Origin: an uncultured Clostridia bacterium
Lineage (GTDB): Bacteria; Bacillota; Clostridia; Oscillospirales; CAG-272
Assembly (NCBI GenBank): GCA_944391805.1
Contig: CALXUY010000005.1
Span: forward strand, 1-64,000
Length of the DNA stretch: 64,000 bases
Direction: 5' to 3'
Under the pieces are notes generated by a model that saw only the letters and a program-made list of their open reading frames with translations, did not search any database and was not told the origin of the DNA. The first letter of the stretch is position 1. Each line of letters starts with the position of its first letter. Made by a program: the position numbers and the translations under genes. Shown piece by piece: positions 1-8,511 of the stretch.

Positions 1-46
1 TTAATCTATATTATTTACAATTCACAATAGGAATACAGCGTGAAAC

Positions 47-165
47 CGCGCGGCGTGTGTCGGCGGCTACTGGTCGCGCGGCTGGTTCACCGGGCCGTGT
101 TACTGGCATTGCTATGACGCCCCGTCGGTGGGCGGCGTCACTGCCCACGCGCGTCTTTCTTATAT
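47..165 (+). repeat. DGR variable-repeat-like copy
   Basis: This 119-base block aligns without gaps to the template repeat at 222-340. I count 32 differences; 20 fall on the 27 adenines of the template and 12 on the other 92 bases. Adenine-directed change is the hallmark of diversity-generating retroelement mutagenesis. In the frame that fits a C-type-lectin-like target it reads GGYWSRGWFTGPCYWHCYDA, against GGNWNNGSNAGPCYWNCNNA in the template. That frame meets a TGA at 41-43 just upstream, and it does not close soon after the repeat, so the copy is not the end of an obvious intact target gene in this window. It may be a decayed or displaced variable repeat. Confidence 0.75.
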
Positions 166-221
166 AAAACCAAATGCAGGAAAACTGTTTCCCTTATACT
201 TTGGGGGTACGGCGTGCAGAG

Positions 222-340
222 CGCGCGGCGCAGGTCGGCGGCAACTGGAACAACGGCTCGAACGCCGGGCCATGTTACTGGAATTGCAACAACGCCCCGT
301 CGAGTACGAACGTCAACAACCGCGCGCGTCTATCTTATAT
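222..340 (+). repeat. DGR template repeat (TR)
   Basis: The block is rich in AAC/AAT codons in one frame (GGNWNNGSNAG, then NCNNAPSSTNVNN), as is typical of template repeats for the C-type-lectin/formylglycine-enzyme-like fold of DGR targets. It lies 114 bases upstream of the reverse transcriptase start and 56 bases after the variable-repeat-like copy. An inverted repeat, TTGCCGCTTGGCAA, follows at about 374-387 and may belong to the template RNA. By analogy with known DGRs the block is transcribed and reverse-transcribed with errors at A, and the cDNA replaces the variable repeat. Confidence 0.85.
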
Positions 341-454
341 TGCCTGTCAAATTTCCCTTGCACGCTGTATTCCTTGCCGCTTGGCAAAAATCAATCGCTA
401 CGGTCGGGGCAAGTAAATCATTGAAAACCCTGAAGATATAAGAAAGAAGGAAAC

Positions 455-1642
455 ATGAAACGGGAAGGCCATCTGTTTGAAAAGATTTGCGACCTTGATA
501 ATATATTCCGGGCAATCGAAAATGCTGCGAAAGGAAAGAAGCATCGGCGCGTCGTGCGCAACGTGATGGAGCATAAGCAGGAAGCCGCGGAAGCAATACG
601 GGATATGCTGGTGACAAAGCAATACCGACCTAAGCCATACCGAACATTCGTTATCAAAGACGGAGCGACGCAGAAGGAGCGGACAATCTTCTGCCCGGCG
701 TTTTACCCGGATCAGATTATCCACTGGGCGCTGATACAAATCACGCAGACGGTGCTCCAACGCGGCATGTACGTATTCTGCTGCGGCAGCATTCCCGGCC
801 GCGGAATCGGTTACGGGAAACGGTATATCGAGCGATGGATGCGCAGAGACCGCAAAAACACAAAGTACTGCCTGAAGCTGGACATAAAAAAATATTATCC
901 ATCGATCAATCAGGATGTACTGAAAACAGTGTTTCGCAGAAAAATCAAGGATGCAGACGTGCTTTGGCTGATCGACGTCATTATCGACAGTCATCGCCAA
1001 GGACTTCCAATCGGAAATTACACCTCGCAGTGGTGGGCAAATTTCTATCTGGAGGGACTGGATCACTATATCAAGGAAAAGCTGCACGTCAAATATTATC
1101 TGCGGTATATGGATGACATGGTGCTGTTCGGACGCAACAAAAAAGAATTGCACCGGGTACGCCGGCAGATCGCGGAATATATCGCGCCGCTTTCTCTGAC
1201 GCTGAAAGAAAACTGGCAGGTGTTCCGGGTGGATTCCCGCCCGGTCGATATGCTCGGCTTCCGCTTTTACAGAAACAAAACGACATTGCGGAGAAAAAAC
1301 GCGCTCCGCATCCGGCGGCGAATCTCCAAAATGCGGAAGAAGAAAACCATTCCGGTGCGGGACGCACGTGCCGTCCTGTCTTATCTCGGCTGGATTCGTC
1401 ACAGCAATTCGCGCACATATTATGCCAAATATATCAGGCCATACATCAATATCAAAAAGCTGAAGGAGGCAATCAGAAATGAGGACAGAAAGCAACATCA
1501 GACCGGAGGCGGCGGAAATCGAGATTACCGCAAACGGGATCGCGGAAGTCATCCTGCGGGAGAACATTACAGAGGAAACGCGGGAGGGCGCGACAATGTA
1601 CCAGTACGACGAATACCGGATGCCGGTACCGTATCGGGATAA
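455..1642 (+). CDS. DGR-type reverse transcriptase
   Basis: Makes mutagenized cDNA from the template repeat. The 395-residue protein shows the retroelement RT motifs in order: KLDIKKYYPSI (motif with the first catalytic Asp), the DGR-characteristic LPIGNYTSQ in motif 4, and YMDDMVLF with the catalytic YxDD, followed by a basic C-terminal region. The IGxxxSQ motif separates DGR and group II-like RTs from retrons. The start has an AAGAAGGAAAC site before ATG. The last ~55 residues overlap the next gene in another frame, which starts at 1479 with its own good ribosome site; conserved RT sequence ends near residue 340, so the tail is probably an unselected extension. No Avd accessory gene is visible between TR and RT. 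Confidence 0.9.
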   Translation: MKREGHLFEKICDLDNIFRAIENAAKGKKHRRVVRNVMEHKQEAAEAIRDMLVTKQYRPKPYRTFVIKDGATQKERTIFCPAFYPDQIIHWALIQITQTVLQRGMYVFCCGSIPGRGIGYGKRYIERWMRRDRKNTKYCLKLDIKKYYPSINQDVLKTVFRRKIKDADVLWLIDVIIDSHRQGLPIGNYTSQWWANFYLEGLDHYIKEKLHVKYYLRYMDDMVLFGRNKKELHRVRRQIAEYIAPLSLTLKENWQVFRVDSRPVDMLGFRFYRNKTTLRRKNALRIRRRISKMRKKKTIPVRDARAVLSYLGWIRHSNSRTYYAKYIRPYINIKKLKEAIRNEDRKQHQTGGGGNRDYRKRDRGSHPAGEHYRGNAGGRDNVPVRRIPDAGTVSG

Positions 1643-1964
1643 CCTGCTGGAAAATGTACAGAAAACACTGGATGCGTGGATGACATCGGCCAGAAATGCA
1701 GAATATGCCAGACTGGCCGCGGAGGTACGTGCCAAACGCGACGCGCTGCTGGCAGAAACGGACAAGGAGATGTGCCTTGACCGATTGGGGTTAACATCCC
1801 CGGAAGGCTCCGCGTTTACCGCATGGATTGGCTTTTTGAAAACCATTGCATCCGCTGTCTTTGGCCCTATGGCGAAATACCGCCAAGCCCTTCGTGACAT
1901 CCCACAGCAAGAGGGGTTCCCATACGATGTGACTTTTCCGGTTCCGCCGGAGAAAGGAGACTAA
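1479..1964 (+). CDS. XkdW/tail-fibre-assembly-like phage protein
   Basis: 161 residues, preceded by AAGGAGG at 1463-1469. The C-terminal stretch YRQALRDIPQQEGFPYDV followed by a PVPP motif is the recurring signature of small tail-fibre assembly chaperones and XkdW-like proteins encoded beside receptor-binding proteins. Family knowledge suggests a role in folding or attaching the fibre; the exact partner is unknown. It overlaps the RT gene by 164 bases and ends 1 base before the next ATG, so it is translated with the DGR operon. Its presence suggests that the DGR target is a receptor-binding or virion-surface protein encoded nearby, probably to the left of the window. Confidence 0.6.
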   Translation: MRTESNIRPEAAEIEITANGIAEVILRENITEETREGATMYQYDEYRMPVPYRDNLLENVQKTLDAWMTSARNAEYARLAAEVRAKRDALLAETDKEMCLDRLGLTSPEGSAFTAWIGFLKTIASAVFGPMAKYRQALRDIPQQEGFPYDVTFPVPPEKGD

Positions 1965-2501
1965 ATGCGAATCAAGGATAGTTACAATTATGCGTCCCCA
2001 CAATACAGTCGATTGTATGAACCTTCCCGCGCGGTCAGCAAGGCTTACGGGGAGGGGAACAAATGGCTGGACCAACTCAAGGAATATGTATATATCGTGC
2101 AGGGGATGCCGAATCTTTCCCGTCTCATTCACGAGAATGCGCATAAGCAACTGGAGTATCTCGATGAATTTGGCGATGTTCTGCACCAGCGCCATCTTAT
2201 GCAGTTTTATCCGACAGTGGAGGAACTCGCGCTGGAGGACGAGGTTTCGGATGTCGACGGTGTATTCAACTTACTGATTCGAACGTTTGACCACATACAG
2301 GAAGCACTGATGTCATTTCGCAACGCAGCCAATCAAGCCAATCTGTTGCCGCTTGCGCTGAAAACAGAAGAACTGATGGTGAAGAACTCCAACGATTATA
2401 CGGTGTTTCTGGAACTGTGGGCGCGATGGGACACAGATGGTGGAAGCAAAACCTCGTTTGATGGGCTTTGCGAAGAATATCTGGAAGGGAAGGAGGACTG
2501 A
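1965..2501 (+). CDS. Phage protein of unknown function, helical
   Basis: 178 residues, no recognised family. The start follows AGAAAGGAGACTAA directly after the preceding stop. Most of the protein reads as long amphipathic helices (for example around LSRLIHENAHKQLEYLDEF and FNLLIRTFDHIQEALMSF), a layout resembling ferritin/Dps-like four-helix proteins, but I see no clear metal-binding set, so no enzymatic role is claimed. It lies between the DGR operon and the head protease, where a portal-associated or capsid-internal protein would fit. Confidence 0.55.
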   Translation: MRIKDSYNYASPQYSRLYEPSRAVSKAYGEGNKWLDQLKEYVYIVQGMPNLSRLIHENAHKQLEYLDEFGDVLHQRHLMQFYPTVEELALEDEVSDVDGVFNLLIRTFDHIQEALMSFRNAANQANLLPLALKTEELMVKNSNDYTVFLELWARWDTDGGSKTSFDGLCEEYLEGKED

Positions 2502-2507
2502 TTCTGT

Positions 2508-3863
2508 GTGAAAAAATTCAAAACCATATCCGAACATAACAAAATTGCCTCGGTACCCGGAACGCTGAAGGTTTTGTCCACCTACGACGACCGGATGCAG
2601 GATGTGGAACTGTGGTTTCTCAACGAAAAGAAAACCAGAAATAAAGGAACCTACCGAAACATGGAGCGTCACCTGCCGATGTTTGCGGGCATTCCGATTC
2701 TTGCAGCCTATGTGGACGGAGAGCTTGGTAGGGACAGCGGGCACAACTTTACCGAAGTAAAAGCCGAAAACGGAGATACATACGCATCGTTTCTCCAAAA
2801 AGGCGCCGAGCATATTTATGGGTATATCCCATCTGTAGATGACCTGCGTATTGACGTCCGCGACGGAACCGAATGGCTTGTTGCAAGGGGAAAGATTTGG
2901 AAATGGTATGCGCGCGAACTGATTGAAAAGCTCAAAAAGCAAGGGCTGGACGGCCAGCAGGTCAGTGTGGAAACGCTGATTGAAAAAATGAGCTCCGACG
3001 AGGACGGTGACGAGGTATACGAAGAGTATATCCCACTCGGCGTCACCATTTTGGGCGATGGCGTGACAGAGGCTGTCGCAGGAGCGTACATTCGTACCTT
3101 GTCTGTGAACGGGGTAGAGGAGCTACGGAAAAACACAAAACTCTATGTGGCGTCCGTCTATTCCGATACACAGGAAAAAAATAAAAAAGATAAAGGAGAA
3201 AAACCAACGATGAAGATCAAATTGAAAGATCTGGAGCCTCATTTCGCCGGGTTCAAGGTACTCGCTGTGAATGAGGACAACGTGGCGCTGCTTTCAGATA
3301 ACGGCGTGCCCTACCTCTCCACCGCATCCAAAAACGGTGATGAAATTGTGGTAGGCGCGAAGCTGGAGGCAAACGCCGTGATCACCTTTTCCGATGGGGA
3401 TCGGTCGATGGAACTGCAAATGGATGCCGTCACCGACGCCTTGACCCGGCAGTGCGAGGCACTGAAGGCCGATCTGGAGAAGGAAAAAACCAACCGGGAG
3501 GCCGTGGAAAAATCTCTCGACACGATGCAGAAGCAGGAGCGTCAGCGCCGTGTGGAAAGCGTGAAGGAAATCATTCAAAAACGCTTTGAGGAAATCAGCA
3601 AGTCCAATCCCAATGTTAATTTTGTTGGGAATGAGTGCGACGGGCTGATGACCGAGGAGAAAATTTCCGAATATGCCGCGCTGGAGGACTGTAACGGTCG
3701 CTTCTATGGGGCAGAGAAGGCAAAAGGGGATGTGGACGCGCTTTGCATGGACAAGCTGCTTGCCTCTCAAAAGACCATTCGAAAAATGGCATGGGACATC
3801 GCTACCCATGAAAATGAACCCAGCGACAAAATCGATTCCGCAATCGCAAATATTTTGAAGTGA
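2508..3863 (+). CDS. Prohead protease fused to scaffold
   Basis: 451 residues from a GTG start after AAGGAGG. The N-terminal part (about 1-210) has the look of a capsid maturation protease (phrases such as RHLPMFAGIPILAAYVD, GEWLVARGKI-like strands and IPLGVTILGDGV). The C-terminal part (about 235-451) is acidic and coiled-coil rich (ALKADLEKEKTNREAVEKSL), like scaffolding proteins. Protease-scaffold fusions in this position precede the decoration and capsid genes, as C/Nu3 do in lambda. A second in-frame start at 3210 probably produces the scaffold alone. The catalytic residues cannot be assigned with confidence by eye. Confidence 0.65.
   Translation: MKKFKTISEHNKIASVPGTLKVLSTYDDRMQDVELWFLNEKKTRNKGTYRNMERHLPMFAGIPILAAYVDGELGRDSGHNFTEVKAENGDTYASFLQKGAEHIYGYIPSVDDLRIDVRDGTEWLVARGKIWKWYARELIEKLKKQGLDGQQVSVETLIEKMSSDEDGDEVYEEYIPLGVTILGDGVTEAVAGAYIRTLSVNGVEELRKNTKLYVASVYSDTQEKNKKDKGEKPTMKIKLKDLEPHFAGFKVLAVNEDNVALLSDNGVPYLSTASKNGDEIVVGAKLEANAVITFSDGDRSMELQMDAVTDALTRQCEALKADLEKEKTNREAVEKSLDTMQKQERQRRVESVKEIIQKRFEEISKSNPNVNFVGNECDGLMTEEKISEYAALEDCNGRFYGAEKAKGDVDALCMDKLLASQKTIRKMAWDIATHENEPSDKIDSAIANILK
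3210..3863 (+). CDS. Candidate nested scaffold protein (internal start)
   Basis: An in-frame ATG at 3210 is preceded by AAAGGAG at 3192-3198, stronger than the site of the full-length gene. It would give a 217-residue product that begins MKIKLKDLEPHFAG exactly where the protease part ends, after a Lys-rich linker. In lambda the scaffold Nu3 is made in the same way inside gene C. This is inferred from the ribosome site and the domain boundary; expression has not been shown. Confidence 0.6.
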   Translation: MKIKLKDLEPHFAGFKVLAVNEDNVALLSDNGVPYLSTASKNGDEIVVGAKLEANAVITFSDGDRSMELQMDAVTDALTRQCEALKADLEKEKTNREAVEKSLDTMQKQERQRRVESVKEIIQKRFEEISKSNPNVNFVGNECDGLMTEEKISEYAALEDCNGRFYGAEKAKGDVDALCMDKLLASQKTIRKMAWDIATHENEPSDKIDSAIANILK

Positions 3864-3879
3864 AAAGGAGAACACAACA

Positions 3880-4512
3880 ATGGCTTATACCGCAAACACG
3901 ATGTTTGAAGTGATTGTGTCCAACAGCGTACACAATCAGACCCAGAACGTGCCCGGCATGTACGGCACCTACTCGGGCAGCTTTGCCCCCGCCGACTGCG
4001 ACGCTGGCAGGCTTGTTGTAAAGAACAGTCTGATCCCTTTGCGTGGCTATGAAGATCTCACCCCGCCGATTCTCAACGGCAACACGTGGTACTTTGTGGA
4101 TGCCGCAAACGGTACCTCCGGGGGAGCCTATGGCGACCACACCGGCATTTATGTTGCCAATACCTATGATGTGAACAAGGTCACAGGCGGCGATTTGAGC
4201 TACAACCTCGGTAGTGATACGCTGGGTCTTGGCATTCCCAGCGGAGAACGGGAAAATTTCTTTGAACTGATGATCGGTGAGACCTATGCTTGGGGAAGCG
4301 GAAACTTTACCGGCGGCACCGCACCGACGTCTACCAACAAATACTGCACCATTGCCAATGGTCTACTGACCGCATCGTCTACGGTTCCCGCAGCGGGCAC
4401 CGGCGTTTACTTTGAGTTTCTCTATTCAAAACCGGTGAATGAAGGTGTATGGCTGGGGCAGACCGGATATGTACTCGTCGCAAAGCGAACCGCTGAAGCG
4501 GCATCTGAATAA
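3880..4512 (+). CDS. Putative head decoration protein
   Basis: 210 residues, start after AAAAGGAGAACACAACA. Rich in Gly, Ser, Thr and Asn, beta-strand-like, with no charged helices or signal peptide, as expected of a virion surface protein. It lies between the scaffold and the capsid candidate, the position of gpD in lambda. Assignment rests on position and composition; I recognise no specific motif. Confidence 0.5.
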   Translation: MAYTANTMFEVIVSNSVHNQTQNVPGMYGTYSGSFAPADCDAGRLVVKNSLIPLRGYEDLTPPILNGNTWYFVDAANGTSGGAYGDHTGIYVANTYDVNKVTGGDLSYNLGSDTLGLGIPSGERENFFELMIGETYAWGSGNFTGGTAPTSTNKYCTIANGLLTASSTVPAAGTGVYFEFLYSKPVNEGVWLGQTGYVLVAKRTAEAASE

Positions 4513-4534
4513 TGAATAGGGAGGAATTTGAAAA

Positions 4535-5776
4535 ATGGCACTGAAACTGAACTCGGTCAACAGAGACCTTTTTGTGGCAAAGAGCGCGAACGATTCCAAA
4601 GTCCGCGTGAACGGCGTCGGGGATATTTCCCGCAACGAGCTCATCGCAACTGGACGGCTGCTCTATTGCGAATATGCGGGGAGGCGTCTGAACGCGATGC
4701 CGCGCCTTTCCAGTGATAAATATAATTCCATGCTGGACGCGAAGGGTGTGGATTATCAGGAGCTTTCTCAGAAGCATGATGAAAAGAAACTGCTTTTCTG
4801 CGCCGCGCAGGCATATAAAGTGCTTGGCAAAGATGCACCCGACCTCGAAACGGTCAAGAGGGATCGTAATCTGAACGGCGATCTGATCTTTCTGAATACG
4901 ATGGCGGCCATTGAAAACGAGGTTGTGAATCCTCTGATGTTCACTGTGTTTGATGATTTTACATCCGGTGGATTGATTCAGTGGTACTCGGCTCCGGGCG
5001 GCGGCACGGTGGAGATCGACGTCAAATCCAACGATGTATTCCTGTGGCAGGATTCCGCGCCAGGCTCTTCCAACAGTACACCCAAGAATTACATGCGTCC
5101 AAAGACTGTCACAATGACCCCGAAAACCTATACCTGCAATTTCACGATTAAGGGATTTCAGGATTGGGTAAACGGAGACGCCGGCTATCATTATGCGGCA
5201 ATGGGCTTTGGCCTAATGAACAAGTGTTACGCCATGATGATGCAGGAAATGAAAGGTGCGGTTCAAAAAGGATTGATTCTTGACGATTTGACTGCGCCTT
5301 CTTACAGCTCATCCAACTGGGCACGGATCAGTACTCTGGTTGCAATGACCAATGGTGTGAGGAGAGATGATTTGATTGCCTACGGCAGCATTGGAGCGCT
5401 CTCGCAGGTGCTTCCTGTGGACGGCACGACCGGAGCGATTACCGGGCTGCAGTACGGTCTCGGCAAAGAGTGGTTTGAGAGAGGCTATCTCCCGAACGCG
5501 GCAGGCGTGCAGCTCTTTGAAGTAGTTCCGGTCATTGTACCAGGCACGCAGAACAGCACGCTCCAGACCATTGATTTCGGAGACGATATTTACATCACCG
5601 CCAAGGCAGGCTACGGCTATGCGCCCATCTTCGGCGTATTTGCGGAGGGAACGCCCTTTACCATCTCCATGTCTCCCGCACAGACCGCAGACCGCACGAT
5701 CAATGTCAATATGACCGCGCTGTTTGACATCAAGCCGATGTTTATAAACAAGGTCGGCTTGATTCAGGGCTCATGA
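4535..5776 (+). CDS. Major capsid protein (candidate)
   Basis: 413 residues, start after AGGGAGGAATTTGAAAA. It follows the scaffold and decoration-like genes immediately, has the size usual for HK97-fold capsid proteins, lacks transmembrane segments, and has an N-terminal charged helical region followed by mixed alpha/beta sequence. No diagnostic motif can be named, so the call rests mainly on gene order (protease, scaffold, decoration, capsid). The next genes are short connector-sized proteins, which agrees. Confidence 0.65.
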   Translation: MALKLNSVNRDLFVAKSANDSKVRVNGVGDISRNELIATGRLLYCEYAGRRLNAMPRLSSDKYNSMLDAKGVDYQELSQKHDEKKLLFCAAQAYKVLGKDAPDLETVKRDRNLNGDLIFLNTMAAIENEVVNPLMFTVFDDFTSGGLIQWYSAPGGGTVEIDVKSNDVFLWQDSAPGSSNSTPKNYMRPKTVTMTPKTYTCNFTIKGFQDWVNGDAGYHYAAMGFGLMNKCYAMMMQEMKGAVQKGLILDDLTAPSYSSSNWARISTLVAMTNGVRRDDLIAYGSIGALSQVLPVDGTTGAITGLQYGLGKEWFERGYLPNAAGVQLFEVVPVIVPGTQNSTLQTIDFGDDIYITAKAGYGYAPIFGVFAEGTPFTISMSPAQTADRTINVNMTALFDIKPMFINKVGLIQGS

Positions 5777-5811
5777 TAAAAAAATAACCAGAAAAAGGAC
5801 GGAATCGGGAA

Positions 5812-6429
5812 ATGGCAGAAAAAGAAAAGAAAGAAAATTTCTCAAGAGACGAAGTGCAGAAGATGATTGCGGAAGCCGTTGCAAAGGCGCTTGCCGAATC
5901 AAAGACCGGGAACGTGATTCATGTGAAAACGGACGAATATGTCACGGTTACCTATATCGGTCCGATGGCTCCTGGAACCGTATTTGATTTAGGGGATTGG
6001 GGAAAGATCAACCGGTCCGGCGGTACCCTGAAAATTCCCAAGGAGAAATTCTTGCAGGGAATTGATTACCGGATGGAAAAACGGCTGGAGAAGCGGAAAC
6101 TGATTGTACTGAACGGGCTGACCGAGGAGGAGATGGAGCGTTACGGAGTGAAATACAGAGCCGGCGAGCTGATGACCGAGCGGATTTATGCCAATCTGTG
6201 TAAACTGCCGCCGCAGGATCTGATTTCGATTTTCGGTAATCTATGTGAGTGGCATAAGAAAACCTTTGCCAATACCATTGAATCCGACTACTTCGAGAAA
6301 GGCAGTTCGACAATCGACGTAGACACGCTGAAAACGCTGAACAACATGTCCAGAAGCGTGGACAAAAAAGGATTGTTCCGCCATATGCTGGATGACATCG
6401 GTCAAAAACTTTCCAGCGAGGAAGGCTGA
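5812..6429 (+). CDS. Phage protein after capsid, unknown
   Basis: 205 residues. The first 35 residues are a charged helix (EKKENFSRDEVQKMIAEAVA), then comes a small beta domain with YVTVTYIGPMAPGTVFDLG, then a helical C-terminus. The genes before and after suggest a head-completion or capsid-associated role, but no family is recognised. Confidence 0.55.
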   Translation: MAEKEKKENFSRDEVQKMIAEAVAKALAESKTGNVIHVKTDEYVTVTYIGPMAPGTVFDLGDWGKINRSGGTLKIPKEKFLQGIDYRMEKRLEKRKLIVLNGLTEEEMERYGVKYRAGELMTERIYANLCKLPPQDLISIFGNLCEWHKKTFANTIESDYFEKGSSTIDVDTLKTLNNMSRSVDKKGLFRHMLDDIGQKLSSEEG

Positions 6430-6449
6430 TATGGAAAGGAAGGTGCGAC

Positions 6450-7178
6450 GTGACACCGATTCTGAAAGTCCTGACCGAATACTGTGCGCCGTACATCGAC
6501 GATATTCGGCTCAATGAACTGTCCGTGACCGACCCGCCGCTTTACGCAAGAAAACTCTGGGGGTATCTTTACCCCCAGATGGCGCGGTTCAATATCCCGA
6601 CAGACATGCCCGAATACCTCTATGGAACAGCACAAAATCCCAAGCTGACCGAACCGCAATTTGCAAGCAGCTCCTACACGGTTCAAACCGACGCGACCGA
6701 ACCGATTGTTGTAAACCTTGGTGCGGATTATGTCGGCTATGAGCTGTTTGCCTGCCGGATTCTCACGTATTCGGCAACAGGAACTGTCACCGCAACTCCA
6801 ACCGACATTGCCCAATATCAGTCAGAAACAGGAACCGTTACCATTGCGGCGGATGCGGAAAACCCGATTTCAAAAGGCACTGTATTTGATTTTGATTTCT
6901 ATACCGACGGGTATTTTGCAAACGATCTATCTCCTGGAATTATGACGGTGCTCGGCATGTGCTTTGAGATCGGATGGACAACCCGCTTTGAAAACGATTA
7001 TCTTTCTTATGTGGACAAGGTGGAGGATCAGTCCTTTTATGAGCAGAACCGGGCAAACCGTATGCGTTCCGGGAATGAGCGCTTGGAGCAGATGGAGAGA
7101 AAACTGGCCGGAGCGATGCGACGGCTGGAGCAGGTGGTGTACGAAAAACAAATCAATCCGCCGCAGCCGTCTATATAA
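6450..7178 (+). CDS. Putative head-tail connector component
   Basis: 242 residues from a GTG start with AAGGAAGG upstream. The central part is beta-rich (EFAC-like strands, TATGTVTATPTDIAQY), and the C-terminus ends in a coiled-coil-like helix (RLEQMERKLAGAMRRLEQVV). Position two genes after the capsid candidate fits the connector/neck block of siphoviruses. Specific function is not recognised. Confidence 0.5.
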   Translation: MTPILKVLTEYCAPYIDDIRLNELSVTDPPLYARKLWGYLYPQMARFNIPTDMPEYLYGTAQNPKLTEPQFASSSYTVQTDATEPIVVNLGADYVGYELFACRILTYSATGTVTATPTDIAQYQSETGTVTIAADAENPISKGTVFDFDFYTDGYFANDLSPGIMTVLGMCFEIGWTTRFENDYLSYVDKVEDQSFYEQNRANRMRSGNERLEQMERKLAGAMRRLEQVVYEKQINPPQPSI

Positions 7179-7207
7179 TATTCATTTTCAAGGAAAGGAA
7201 CAAAGCA

Positions 7208-7774
7208 ATGAAACCCTTCGAAATTACAGAACATATGCTGCTCACCGCCAAAACCTACATCCCAATTGCCGAAAAGCAGGCAATGGCAGAAGCGATTGCG
7301 GAAAAATGCTTGGAGGAAGTCTCTGCGCCGCGAGCAAACGCACAGCCATACCGTGCGCTTACGCTGCCGATGCTGGTGTCCGAAAATTTTGTAATGAAAC
7401 GGCTTTGCCTTGCAAAGGTTTTTCTGGAATATTATTTCGGCCTTGAAACGCCGAATCCGTTTGATGAGGCGGCATACGACAGTTATTTCTTCGGAGATCT
7501 GATGTATGAATTGGAGAAATTCAGGAAAAAGGAGCAGACGCGGGACATTTCGGTGCGGATACTGAATGACTATCGGGAGCTTTGCCGTATGGTGGACTGT
7601 GCGATCAACCGAGAAAAGCTCAATCACAATGACGCGGCCCTCCGCGTGGTGGACGGCTTTTCGGTGATGTTTTCGCCGGAAAATCTGAAAAACATCTCGG
7701 CGGCATTGGAGAGAATCAAAGCGGAACAGCAACCGAGTGGAGAGGTGGAGCAGGCGACACGGGAGGAGAACTGA
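7208..7774 (+). CDS. Phage connector-region protein, unknown
   Basis: 188 residues, start after AAGGAAAGGAACAAAGCA. Mostly alpha-helical and acidic; contains FEITEHMLLTAKTYIPIAEK near the N-terminus and LEYYFGLETPNPFDEAAYD in the middle. It ends 1 base before the next ATG, so the two are translationally coupled. Head-tail joining or neck function is possible from position only. Confidence 0.5.
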   Translation: MKPFEITEHMLLTAKTYIPIAEKQAMAEAIAEKCLEEVSAPRANAQPYRALTLPMLVSENFVMKRLCLAKVFLEYYFGLETPNPFDEAAYDSYFFGDLMYELEKFRKKEQTRDISVRILNDYRELCRMVDCAINREKLNHNDAALRVVDGFSVMFSPENLKNISAALERIKAEQQPSGEVEQATREEN

Positions 7775-7775
7775 A

Positions 7776-8492
7776 ATGACAGACCCCAACAGCCAATGGT
7801 ATCCGTATATCCGGGTGCAGAACTCGTATTTCGACCTCTCCGAGGCGGTTTTGATTCCGAAGAAGATCTGTAATTATCTTCTGGACGCTCCGTCGGAGGG
7901 CTATGTTCCGCCGGACAATAATCGATATTCCCGCTGCCGGTTCTGGAAGTATCTGTACTATGACAGTGCCAATCCCCTCAATGAACAGCTTCCCAGCATC
8001 TCGCAGAAAATGTCGGTGCTGTTTGACCCGTCCGCGCCGGAAAATCCTCCAACGGCAAAGGGATACCGGTTGATTCCGCAGATATGGACAAAGCCGTCAC
8101 AGACCGACGCACAAACGCGGGTATATGTCTATCTCGGCAGAACCGTTCCGTCGCAGGACGATCTGAAAATTGCCGTGTCGGTATGCTTTTACATCTGGAC
8201 GCATTATACCTATGAGCTGAACACGCGCACGGATGCATACAGCCGCGCGGTAGCAATTGAGCAGGCGCTCATAGAGGCTTTTCACGGCGTGAACATGGAC
8301 GGGATCGGGACATTCTTCCTGTCCAAGTCCAAGCACTCGGATTGCGGAAGCAGGGCTGTGTATGACGGAGATACGAATGTGGGAAGGGAATTGACATTGG
8401 CGTTGGAGCTTGCTACAACCGAACCGCAAAGCGCATCGGATTTTGACAACATGCCGTATCTTTCAACGAACGGAACGATCAGATTGGCGTGA
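7776..8492 (+). CDS. Phage neck/tail-completion-like protein
   Basis: 238 residues. The start at 7776 (MTDPNSQWYPYIRVQN) is chosen over an upstream in-frame start because GGGAGGAG lies just before it and the preceding gene ends there. Contains an aromatic-rich N-terminal half and a segment typical of tail-terminator-sized proteins (RVYVYLGRTVPSQDDLKIAVS). Its position between connector genes and tail genes suggests a tail completion or neck role; not proven. Confidence 0.5.
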   Translation: MTDPNSQWYPYIRVQNSYFDLSEAVLIPKKICNYLLDAPSEGYVPPDNNRYSRCRFWKYLYYDSANPLNEQLPSISQKMSVLFDPSAPENPPTAKGYRLIPQIWTKPSQTDAQTRVYVYLGRTVPSQDDLKIAVSVCFYIWTHYTYELNTRTDAYSRAVAIEQALIEAFHGVNMDGIGTFFLSKSKHSDCGSRAVYDGDTNVGRELTLALELATTEPQSASDFDNMPYLSTNGTIRLA

Positions 8493-8511
8493 GAAACAGG
8501 AGGAACCCATT

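Noticed and set aside
174-416. Open frame across the template repeat as a protein gene
   Set aside because: The template is expected to act as RNA; no ribosome site and no meaningful upstream or downstream sequence.
128-424. Open frame running from the variable repeat through the template repeat
   Set aside because: After the repeat the translation has no lectin-like character and crosses the template in the wrong frame.
398-1900. 500-residue open frame on the minus strand over the RT gene
   Set aside because: No ribosome site or family motif; it is antisense to the clear RT reading frame.
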